From Chara braunii (Eukaryota; Streptophyta; Charophyceae; Charales; Characeae), in assembly GCA_003427395.1 (NCBI GenBank), contig BFEA01000128.1:2763645-2792197 (forward strand): a stretch of 28,553 nt of DNA, read 5' to 3'. A model generated the notes under the pieces. It was not told where the DNA came from and did not search any database. It worked only from the letters and a program-made list of their open reading frames with translations. Shown in pieces: positions 10,206-18,862 of the stretch; position 1 is the stretch's first letter; each line of letters begins with the position of its first letter. Made by a program: the position numbers and the translations under genes.

Positions 10206-10867
10206 TCTGAGAAGTGTAATATTCAATAATTTGGCGCTTTCCCTTCTGCAAAGACTTTTCATATTGGGCCACAACCTGAGGAGCGGTCTGGATCAATTCC
10301 TCCCTGGTTAACCATCTATCCTCCTTTGGATCAGTATGATGTCTGAACCGAACCCGATACTGCAGCTTCGGTTTCGGAGGACGTCCCCTGGCTATTGGTC
10401 TTGGAACTGGCATTTCCTGGTGGTCAACGATGTCGTTGATGTCGACCTCTCCATCCACGGTTGGGGGCAGCATTGAGCGACGAGAGGGAAACCGATCTGT
10501 TTCTTTAAAAGGTGCGAGCTTTGAGGCATGAAAATAGGGTAAGTGTGTAAGTGACCAGGGATGCGAATAACATAAGAAGGGTCATCCGGTTCATCCCCAA
10601 CAACACCTAGAATCTCCCATGGTCCAAAGTACTGTGGCATGAGCTTGCGGGAGATCCTGTGCTCCTGTCCCAGTTCTGAGGAGGCAACCCAGACTCTTTC
10701 TCCTACCTGTAATGTAGATGGGCGGCAGTGTTTGTTCTCTGACTCTATCATCGCCGCCTGTGCTTTATGCATCTGCTCAACAGCCTGCTGCATCAGGCGC
10801 TCATACCGATAAGCAAACTCTAAGGTCCCTGGTGCAGCAGATGGCTGATTCTTAATGGCCTTGGCAC
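10206..10867 (-). pseudogene. Gypsy integrase C-terminal part and chromodomain-like tail
   Basis: Two overlapping minus frames joined by a frameshift near 10500. The upstream part (10793 down) has AAMIESENKHCRPSTLQ, GERVWVASSELGQEHRI, MPQYFGPWEILG and SYVIRIPGHLHTYPIF, the usual GPY/F-type region after the integrase core. The downstream part (from 10473) has LPPTVDGEVDINDIVDH, QYRVRFRHHTDPKEDRW, LTREELIQTAPQVVAQYE, which resembles the chromodomain at the end of chromovirus pol: an aromatic, a Trp two-thirds in and a final helix. The frame does not stop where the shorter copy does but runs through the purine tract into the LTR to 10006, so the native stop is probably lost. Confidence 0.8.
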
Positions 10868-11256
10868 TTCAAAACAAAAAAAAAAGGGGGTGAGTGGGAG
10901 AAGAAGGGTGGATATCAAGCGTCCTACTAGTGAGGGGGCTAGCTGGTAGGATGGTAATAGGGTACAACAGCTGCAGAGATGGTGGCTCTGCTGCAGTAAG
11001 ACTTGCCGGAGTAAGGTAATGAGGATGGAGAGGGGTCTGAGTCTGTTCTTGAATTTTTGCCTATTTTCGGCCTGAATATTCCCATGATCAATTCTTAGAC
11101 AACCTAACTGTGTAGATTGCACAGCTATAGCCGAAGCCGGGTAATGGTCCCGGTAATTCAAAGTTTTTTCATAAATCTTCTCAATAGGTTTTTGAATGGG
11201 ACGCTGGGCCCGGTTCCCAGCACGTGTTGCTCCCCACAAATAGATTGGAGCATGTC

Positions 11257-11288
<32 letters not shown>
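10868..11288 (+). mobile_element. Small poly-A-tailed insertion in integrase region (retroposon-like)
   Basis: Gypsy coding sequence stops near 11290 (after LPLESGLPF) and resumes near 10867 (AKAIKNQPSAAPGTLEF). The 420 bases between do not match the shorter pol copy. On the plus strand the insert ends in 29 consecutive A (11260-11288) and begins with an A-rich tract (10871-10885). That suggests a SINE-like or processed-transcript insertion on the plus strand. I found no convincing target duplication and no clear Pol III A/B boxes, so the class is open. Confidence 0.45.
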
Positions 11289-11290
<2 letters not shown>

Positions 11291-11830
11291 AAGTCCAGAC
11301 TCCAAAGGCAGTCTAGGCTTGAAAGTCAGTAGCAAGCTGTTCAGGCTTACTCCCGTAGCGCTGTGCACATCGTTGTTGTACATGCTGGCGATGAGAGAAG
11401 TTTCTCATCCCAGTCTACCTGATTTGGCTTGATGTAATGCCTCAGCAGGTGTTGTACAACGCGGTTCAACTGCTCTGCCTGCCCATTCGCCTCTAGGTGA
11501 TTGCCTGATGTCATTTGCAACTGAGTGCCCTGTTTTTTTTTCCACAGTTCACTGGTGAATCGCACATCCCGGTCACTAACTATAGACTTAGGCAGTCCGA
11601 AATCTCCGACCCAGTTCTCTTTGAACAACTTGATCACGTACTCAGTTTTAGCTGTTACAGGCATTGCGACTAACCTAGCGTACTTCCTAAACCTATCCAC
11701 AATAACATAGACGTAGCGCATTCCACTCTTATTGGTGACCAACGTATCCATGAAGTCCATGGACAGGCTCTCACCAGGCCTTTTCGAAATCGAAGGGGCT
11801 TCAGAAGCCCAAGAGGAGCCTATGTTCGTG
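11289..11830 (-). pseudogene. Gypsy integrase catalytic core
   Basis: Minus-strand core of the DDE integrase that inserts element cDNA into host DNA. MDFMDTLVTNKSGMRY at 11760 carries the first Asp, IVSDRDVRFTSELWKK near 11560 the second, and NHLEANGQAEQLNRVVQ near 11490 the Glu. A frameshift lies near 11790 before SMDFMD, a T-run has altered the frame around ELWKKK, and another frameshift follows DEKLL near 11400. All three catalytic residues survive. The segment is about 30 percent diverged by eye from the shorter copy. Confidence 0.85.
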
Positions 11831-12384
11831 GCTTGTCCCTCTCACAGACCTGGCAAGTCTCCACATACAACTTATCGTCTTTCATCATCGTGGGCCACCA
11901 GAACCGCTGCAGCAGATTGGCTGCTGTCTTTTTGTAACCAAAATGTCTGGTGGCATCATGACACTCACCTAAAAATAAACTACGCAAAGACTCTCTATCC
12001 GACACACACAGACGTTTATTCCCTTCCTTCTCAAGGAACAACAAGCCGTTGACCAACTCAAACTCGGCAAAAGTCACCTTGTCCTTCACCTCGAGTCTGC
12101 GTATGATTTCTGACATGAACTGGTCCTCGCGATAGGCTTCCACCAACGAGCGAGTGACATCATCCTCGAGCCCGAACTCAGTGATCAGCGCACCAAAGAA
12201 ATCAGGCCTACGCGATAAGACATCAACAACTTTGTTGTACTCCCCTTTCAGATACTTCGGTTTGAAGTCATATTGTTCAATGACTTCGATCCAGCGCTTA
12301 AATGCATCAGAGAGCACTGGTTGGGTTCTCATCCACTTCAGGATCTGATGATCAGTCCTGATGATGAAGAACCTCTCCAATGGG
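11820..12384 (-). pseudogene. Gypsy RNase H 3' part and integrase zinc-binding domain
   Basis: Frame 12380 to 11820. RFFIIRTDHQILKWM and YLKGEYNKVVDVLSRRP belong to the end of RNase H (usual family text TDHxSLKxL and DALSRRP). The link to integrase follows. Then SLFLGECHDATRHFGYKKT, FWWPTMMKDD and CQVCERDK form the HHCC zinc-binding domain of integrase with its His and Cys residues in place. The start is artificial: RNase H continues in another frame past a TAG near 12400 and a short deletion before RFF. Confidence 0.85.
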
Positions 12385-13277
12385 TCAGTGCCTTCTAAAT
12401 CGCGTAGAGCTCCTTCTCATAGGTGGACTTGGCTTCTGAGACGGCATCTTCTTGGACATGTACTCAACTGGCCTCAACTTTGGCCCCTCCTGCTGCGCTA
12501 GCACGGCACCAATGCCATATTGGCTGGCATCCGTGGTTACTATGGAGGGCTTGTCAGGATCAGGAAGTCTCAAGACCTCATAATCCGTCAACGCATGCTT
12601 CAGATGTCTGAAAGCAGCCTCGCATCTGTGTGTCCACTCCCATGGCGTGTCAAGGCGAGCCAGGTCGGTCAAAGGGGCAACAACTATGCTATAGTTCTTG
12701 ACAAAATTGCGATAGTAGCCGGTCACCCCTAAGAAGGGCCTCATCTTAGTCACAGACCGAGGGCGCGGCCAGTCACGAATGCTGGCCACCTTCGCGTCAT
12801 CGGGCTTTAATCCCTCCGGGGAAATCTCATGACCCAAGTACAAGATACGGGTGCGGCCAAACTCGCACTTCTCACCGTTGATCTTGAACTTGTGTTGTCG
12901 AAGGAGACTAAGGACTTTGTCCAAGTGAGCTACGTGCTCTTCGACATCCTACAAAAGATAAGTATGTCATCGAGGTACACGATGACAAACTTATCCAAGT
13001 AGTCATGAAAGATCCGATTCATCGCGTGCTGAAAGGTGCTAGGAGCATTGCAAAGGCTGAAAGGCATCACTACAAACTCGTACAGACCGTACCTGGTCTG
13101 AAATGCGGTTTTGTGTTGATCCTCGGACCGTATAACAATTTGGTGGTACCCGGACTTCAGATCTATCTTATTGAAGTATCTACACCCTTGCACTCGATCT
13201 AACAAGTCATCGATGTGCGGTAGGGGCTCTCGATTCTTAACAGTGATGGCATTGAGACCCCTATAGTCAATGCACAT
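12385..13277 (-). pseudogene. Gypsy reverse transcriptase and RNase H N-terminal part
   Basis: Copies element RNA into DNA. Two frames joined by a frameshift near 12927. From 13277: [59 protein letters not shown] (usual Gly replaced by Ser, Thr motif changed) and the catalytic [12 protein letters not shown]. From 12924: the thumb with LGHEISPEGL, IRDWPRP and FLGVTGYYRNF, then SIVTTDASQYGIGAVLAQ, the start of RNase H with its first catalytic Asp. The frame is lost after EYMSKKMPSQK. Catalytic YLDD is intact, but the gene cannot be translated as one protein. Confidence 0.92.
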
Positions 13278-13283
13278 TGCACA

Positions 13284-13463
13284 TCCTTAAAAATAGAATT
13301 GTTTGTAAAAATAAGTATATTTTTTGATTGAAGTATGTAAATTGATTAATTCAAAATACTTTATTGAATTTACTATGGTGGTTCTGTAACCTTTTTGCTA
13401 ATTTTTCTTAATGAACAAATCAATTTGATTGAATTCCTCATTGCAAATGAAATTACTAGAGTT
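13284..13463. mobile_element. AT-rich insertion inside the RT coding region
   Basis: Coding similarity is continuous on both sides: VLFVPKKGG near 13465-13500 and MCIDYRGLN at 13277. Between them lie about 180 bases of very AT-rich DNA with inverted words such as AATCAATTTGATT and ATTCAA/TTGAAT. The right part (TTGATTGAATTCCTCATTGCAAAT, about 13426-13449) resembles TTGATTTATTCCTCATCGCAAAT at about 14069-14091, where protease similarity ends. It may be a MITE-like or internally deleted element. No clear terminal repeats or target duplication. Confidence 0.55.
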
Positions 13464-14060
13464 CCCCCCTTCTTCGGCACAAATAAGACTGGAGATCCGT
13501 AAGGGGAGACACTCGGTCAGATCCAACCCTTCTCTATGAGTTCCTTGAGCTGCCGGCGAAGCTCGTCAAGCTCGCCTGGAGACATCCGATAGATCCTACC
13601 CTTCGGGATGTTAGACCCTGGGATAATCTCTATCGCGTGGACGACCTACCTCTCGACAATCTCTGTCGGCTCTTCAAATACATCAGGGTACTTAGCAACT
13701 ACTCCCTTTATCTCCGACGGCATTTTCACCGACTCGCCTACTGCAGAGATATATACTAGATACATACCCTCCTCCGGATTCTGCTTGTAATAATTGTAGA
13801 ACGCGGCCGCACATATGCATTCGTAGGACTCGATCAGAATACTAGCCTTAAACTTGCATAATTTGCCGGTCCCCCCACCTGGCAAAGTGTGTTTGACCAC
13901 TTTTCAGTCCCAGTCAAACTGGGGCTGTGCAACAGAGAGGTAGTACATACCTAACAAGATATCCATAGGGAGATCATCGCTCACTAGGAACGAGACGCTG
14001 TCGAGCGCATCGGTCCGGCACCGCATAAAACGGGGCGGGACTCTCCCGGCCGCGTCACGC
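13464..14060 (-). pseudogene. Gypsy protease C-terminus and protease-RT linker
   Basis: Minus strand from about 14045: SVSFLVSDDLPMDILLGMYYL, the C-terminal DIxLGMxxL motif of the retroviral-type aspartic protease, followed by a linker with YPDVFEEPTEIVER. The RT fingers start with IPKGRIYRMSPGELDELR and GWI, then VSPYGSPVLFVPKK. Breaks: a stop after QPQFDWD near 13910, a TAG at 13646-13648 and a TGA at 13517-13519. The N-terminal half of the protease with the catalytic D-[TS]-G is not found next to it; similarity ends near 14060. Confidence 0.82.
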
Positions 14061-14702
14061 AGGAGTTGATTTATTCCTCATCGCAAATACACATGGAGCT
14101 TCCGCAAGCCGCTCCGACCGAGTGCGCCAGCCATACCTCTCACGAGCCCCTACGATAGGATAGGGCCTACGCGAGGTACGACTTACCTCCACCTTGCGGG
14201 AGTTGTCACCTCCCTTTGGTGGGCGTATCCCCGCCGAGCTACCGGTCCACAGAACGAAAGCTAATTAGTTGCAATCGCAGAGGTGGACCAGCCGAGGGTG
14301 TTTCTCGTACGCTGTAGCATTGGGGGTATGCGCGGTTTTACTCCTCTATCGGACCCACACGGAAACCGACGCCTTGGGGGGCTGAGGTCCCAAGCGCAAC
14401 TCGTCGTCGGTCGATTAGGACGAATCGCACACACCACGCGCACACCACTCTAAAGAACATAAAAATAAAAACACACACACATATACATGCATATACAGAA
14501 CGACACCGAACAAACAACGCGACAACGCTCCTAATCCCTAGTAGCCATCCCATAACTCTCCGATGCGGAAATCGGATAGGCGTCGCGCACGAGACTTAGT
14601 ATAAAACCGCTCGGAAGCAGAACCTTCCCATATCGGCTAGCAATGTATGAATACACAAGCAGTCGCAATGATGGCGTACTATGTAGTGCCCATAACCAAG
14701 CG

Positions 14703-14782
14703 GTCCCTCATGGGTTCGAGTACCGCCTATGACACTCAAGTGTCAGACTCGAAGTATCGTGAAGGTTTACCTCTTCACGATA
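14703..14782. repeat. Cluster of nested perfect hairpins
   Basis: TTCGAGT at 14715-14721 pairs with ACTCGAA at 14747-14753. Inside it, TGACACT (14730-14736) pairs with AGTGTCA (14739-14745). Directly after comes TATCGTGAAG (14755-14764) with CTTCACGATA (14773-14782), 10 bp around an 8-nt loop. GCGGT near 14700 also faces ACCGC near 14722. So many exact stems in 80 bases suggest folded RNA or DNA. Confidence 0.75.
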
Positions 14783-15495
14783 TTGCACGGTTGAAGGAAC
14801 AGTCGTGCGGCCTCCGCGGCACCTCCGGCCTTTAGGCTGAGTGTCCCAGTAGGCAGGGCAAATAGACTTTGCGTGGGGGGTGATCCCTTCCGTGCAGAGT
14901 CTAGGACCTGAGATGTCCTGGACAAGGACCTTGAATCCAGGCCCAGGACCAACGTCCGACTAAGAAATCTTTAAGAAACATTCAACCAAAAGAGGGGGTT
15001 TTCCTCCCTTTCTCAATGCCAACCCTAATTAAACCCTTAAGCGTGGCCCCCTTGGGCCACGCAAACACCCAACATAGGTATATACTTGTATATATGTAAA
15101 GGGGGGGTAAGTATGTGACGATCACTTCTCACAATCACAGTGGGACTCCTCACAACCATATATATGTGTGCGATCGCAGGCAGTCAAATCCAAAATCCGA
15201 ACCACAGAACATACCTGCAATCACATCAAAGAGTCAACCAAAAACCCATACACTACACGTAGTCGACTTCAATCAATCTCTATACTCATACCCCTCGCTT
15301 TAGCCATGCAAGCCCCAACTTTTGTCCAACCTCCCATAAATTTAATACTCATTAACTTCATTACATGACCATTCAATCAAATCCGGGTGAAAACCTTAAT
15401 AAAACAATAAAAATCATCAGGGCTAAAGCCTTTTAGGTTGAGTATTCGAGGATGAATTGGAGTTGAGTCGTAGACCGACGAATCGGCAACCGACC

Positions 15496-15534
15496 TGTTA
15501 TCAGTGATAACAGAAGGTGATCCTTGTAGGATCA
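15496..15534. repeat. Two adjacent perfect hairpins
   Basis: TGTTATC (15496-15502) pairs with GATAACA (15506-15512) around 3 nt, and TGATCC (15518-15523) pairs with GGATCA (15529-15534) around 5 nt. Not followed by a T-run, so not a simple terminator. Confidence 0.75.
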
Positions 15535-15769
15535 AGCTGAATCTAGTCCTGATTTCGAATCAAATGTTCAAGAGGACCTGTAACACAAGACAGGCCAATC
15601 CCCAAGCTAAATCTATGAGTCCAAATCGAGAGTAATCTCCATATCACGATTTCACCAAGAATCATCCTATTTAACTAAGCCTGAGTCTACCCCTAAGTCA
15701 GTGCCTAAAGAAAAAGTAGACCTTTGGCAGAATTTCCTCTATACAGAGTAGATTGCAAGAACTGTCACC

Positions 15770-16390
15770 TGTCAAAATATAATCTAACTCCTCTAAACTA
15801 AGAAAATTTCGGCAGCGCTTCCCGTAGGAAAAATGCCTTCTCTGAATTTACAATAACTTAAATATGAAAACAAAAATCAAACTCTAATTCTAGAAAGTCA
15901 AATTTTGTCTAACTCCTTGAATTAGTAAAAATTTGGGCAGCATCTCCTTTAGAAAGGTAAACTTCCTAGATTTATACTAAGTCAGATAGAAACTCAGAAG
16001 CCAGACTTGAGTTCGATTTAGAACAAAGTTCAACTGACCCCTTAGATTTGTAAAAATTTCGGCAGCGCTTCTTATATACAAAGTGTTATTCTAAGATTTA
16101 TAAAAAGCTAAGTTCAAAGTCTAGAAAAAAACTTCCCAAAGTCCAATTTTGTTTAACTCCTCGAATTAGTAAAAATTTGGACAGCACCCATCTTAGAAAA
16201 GGAGACTTCCCATATTTTTACTAAGTCATGTATACAATTTAAACAAACTGAGCTTTGGAAAGCCAAAATTTAACTAACTCCTTGGTTTTGCTGAAATTAC
16301 CGTAGCGCTTCCCGTAGAGAAAGTGACTTACCAAGATTTATACAAGACCAAGTATAATAAAAGATTCCAGAAAATGCAGAAATTGACCTA
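15770..16390. repeat. ~120-bp tandem array, five copies, alternating types
   Basis: The block CTAACTCC...AAAATTTCGGCAGCGCTTCC recurs with its GGCAG-type word at about 15811, 15936, 16061, 16180 and 16301, spaced 119-125 bp. Copies 1, 3 and 5 carry CGGCAGCGCTTC or a close variant. Copies 2 and 4 carry GAATTAGTAAAAATTTGG then (A/G)CAGCAYC. So the array looks like an alternating dimer of about 245 bp. Each copy is followed by an A/T-rich stretch ending near GATTTATA. Confidence 0.8.
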
Positions 16391-16629
16391 AGTAAAAAAA
16401 ACTTAGCTAAAAAAATACAGGAATTGAAACTACCTTCTATGACTCTAGCACGTGGCGAGCAACTAAAGCAACTACCTATCAACTGAAACTCAGACTAAGT
16501 AGTGATCTCACTCAGCCACATGCATGTCAAACCACAAAGGTAAGTACTCTCACCAGCCCAAAGTTAACCTTATCAAACAATAGTTCATAGTCTTTCAATG
16601 ATTTATCCCTTTATACCCAACTTACATAA

Positions 16630-17360
16630 CGCATATAGCTAGACCGCCTAATCTTATCGGAATCTTTCTAGCTCAGCCATAGAATATACACAAACACAGG
16701 GCACTACAACTTTTCTCTTCTTTTGGGCATATGACTAGGTTAGCCAGCCTAGTCACCCTGAATCATTTTAATATCCAAGTTATATATAATTATCTGTACT
16801 TAGTCTTTTAAGGCAACATATGATTGAACCAGTCATCTTAGATCAAGATTCAGCCTGTCCCTTCTTACCACAATTTTTATTCTTACTTCATACTCTCTTC
16901 AGTTGGTGATAAGCTATAGTCAGACCATCCAATCTTATGGAAAAATGTCTGACTAGCCTATTCATAAGTAAGTAGTATAAGATATAAATAATTTTAACCT
17001 TTTGGTTCCAGCATGTGCGTGCCTCCAGACCAGATCACCCAATCTTATGGGAACCTGTCCAGGCCTTTGCCTAAATTTATCCCCTTAAAATAAAACAAGA
17101 GAGAATCAGGGTCATCCAATCTTATGGAACGTGCACAACTCTCTTTCAGAACTAAAGAAGCAAGGCAACCAATTCATCCAATCTTATAGAAAAATGTTTG
17201 GTCCCTGAAAGTCGAACACATGCAGCCCTCACAAGTCAAAGCAACTTGACCACCCAATCTTATGGGAACCTGTCTGGTCCTTCAGGCAATCGAAAGGTAA
17301 ACATAGCACTGAGCCCTCCAATCTTATTGAGACTCTCCCAGCCTTTGGTTGACCCAGTCA
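16630..17360. repeat. Array of hairpins with conserved CCAATCTTATGG loop
   Basis: A core close to CCAATCTTATGG(G)AA recurs at about 16648, 16929, 17039, 17115, 17178, 17253 and 17317. Most copies are enclosed by complementary arms that differ between copies: AGCTAGA/TCTAGCT (16637-16643, 16667-16673), TAGTCAGAC/GTCTGACTA (16917-16925, 16947-16955), AAGAGAG/CTCTCTT (17097-17103, 17139-17145), ACCAA/TTGGT (17068... as 17168-17172, 17198-17202) and GACCA/TGGTC (17248-17252, 17275-17279). The copies near 17039 and 17317 have only interrupted arms. A coreless hairpin GACTAGG/CCTAGTC lies at 16733-16754. Function unknown. Confidence 0.78.
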
Positions 17361-17590
17361 AACAAGCAATACTGCCTTCCTCCCATCCTTCCCCCAGATG
17401 CAATCCCACAATCTGCTTTCAGTCAGACATAAAAACTGAAACTGACATTGCGCATACCTTCCTTTATTTAGTCTGGTTTGTGTTCTGAAAGTCAAACTGA
17501 AAGTCGAAGTAGGGATGCAGGCAATATACCCAGTCAACCATAGCAAGAAATATAGGTAAGAGTTATACTGGGTTTATAGAAGGAAAACAA

Positions 17591-18862
17591 TGGTTACCTC
17601 TCAGTTCCCTGCCTCCAGAACCTCGCCTAGGTTCCGACAGAGCTCCCGCAATCCTTGGGCAGACTCCCCACAGAGTCTTGTTGCGGTCATACGGGTTGCA
17701 ATCCCGCCTGCCACCTTCCTCTCAGACTCTCGAGATACAGGAGAGGGACAAACTCAACTCCCAGGAGAGGGCCTTGTAATCTTTAGTCGCCTGAGGGCCC
17801 CACAATGATGGCCAAAATGCCGCAACAGCCGGGTCAAACTAAAGTCAACCCACCAATTGTTGACCCTCTAACGAAACTCCAAAATGTAGCAATACCCCCC
17901 CCCACTCCCTTTTTGCAGAATCTGATTACTTCCTCAAGTTGCGGCGTCACACCCACTGATCAGCGGGCCGCTGATCTGCCAAGGCGGGCAACATCCAAAT
18001 AGGATCCTCCCCTAGTGGGGGACACAACAAACTTCACAGAAATACTGGGCGCAGAGCAAACGTGCGCAACGATAAGGTATCGTGGAACGCGACAACAACC
18101 ATGGTAGCACCGATATACTGAAGGACTTCCTCCAACAGCTCACAACAGTTATCAAATAAAGCCGCAGCGATGGTCAGCAGCCATCAGCAGCCGCAACCTG
18201 CTGACGCAGCCAGTACTTGTGGCAGGCAAATGATGATGGTGCAACTGCAAGTCCAATCGCAACGGCGAGCCCTCCCCTTTCTGAGCATGCCGGCTAATAG
18301 GTAGGTCTGTAGCCTCTTAGCTTGTTGCCTTACCGCCTCCAAACAATGGGTCAAGCAGCACAACAGCCCACAGGTAAGGCCTCAATCTCATCCCCCGCTT
18401 CTGCTACCCTGTGCATCGGGGTGAGCGGCGCTCCGACCAACAAGGAAAAAATCCAAGCTCTGTTCCCGGCCTCCCGCTGTTCCAACTGTTGGCCAATCTC
18501 CCAGCCCCAGGGGTTGCTCCCTTGCTGTTTCGATCGTCAGAGCGGACAGCACACTGACCAGCGGTGAATCTCCATCCCCGCAGCCTGGCTTTCACGCTTA
18601 AGTGAGCAAAAACAAATGAATTTACTGCCAGATCGCAGTCGGGTGCATTCTCCTTAGAACAGATCATGCACTAGTCAACAAGCAAGTTCCCAACCTCGAG
18701 GATGCCTTCACACCCCCTTTCCATCGATGGGCTAACCAAAATCAAATGAGTCTTCCATTAGGACGTGGAATCATATATTGTTGCTTCGATACCTTGCGCT
18801 CCGCTGCCCCGCTCTGTATCCGCCATCACCATTTCTTCTGTCAACACTTTCTACTATACCAA
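17591..18862. other. Unassigned stretch between repeat block and gag
   Basis: No recognisable domain on either strand. It would normally hold the gag zinc knuckle and the protease N-terminus, but I see neither CCHC nor D-[TS]-G. Several short inverted words, for example GATCAGC/GCTGATC near 17959-17977 and CCCC/GGGG near 18010. Could be decayed gypsy sequence or part of the inserted block. Confidence 0.4.

Larger units (their letters stand above)
14066..17590. other. Unclassified repeat-rich block with no recognisable gene
   Basis: About 3.5 kb between the gypsy protease remnant and the region before gag. No frame shows a recognisable protein. Composition changes from GC-rich (14066-14960) to AT-rich (15000-17500). 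It holds nested perfect hairpins (14703-14782, 15496-15534), an array with a period of about 120 bp (15770-16390) and a hairpin array with a conserved core (16630-17360), listed separately. It sits where the N-terminal protease and gag end would be expected, so it is probably an insertion: an unknown element or a long structured LTR. Borders are uncertain. Confidence 0.5.

Noticed and set aside
13284-13463. Spliceosomal intron inside gypsy RT
   Set aside because: AT-rich and in a plausible place, but I do not see a convincing GT...AG pair in the minus sense that restores the frame; an insertion is more likely.
14700-14730. tRNA-like GGGTTCGAGTACC
   Set aside because: Resembles a B box, but no T-stem pairing of the right length, no A box and no acceptor stem.
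16630-17360. CRISPR array
   Set aside because: Repeats are short, unevenly spaced and structured with changing arms, spacing is irregular, there are no cas genes, and the context is eukaryotic.
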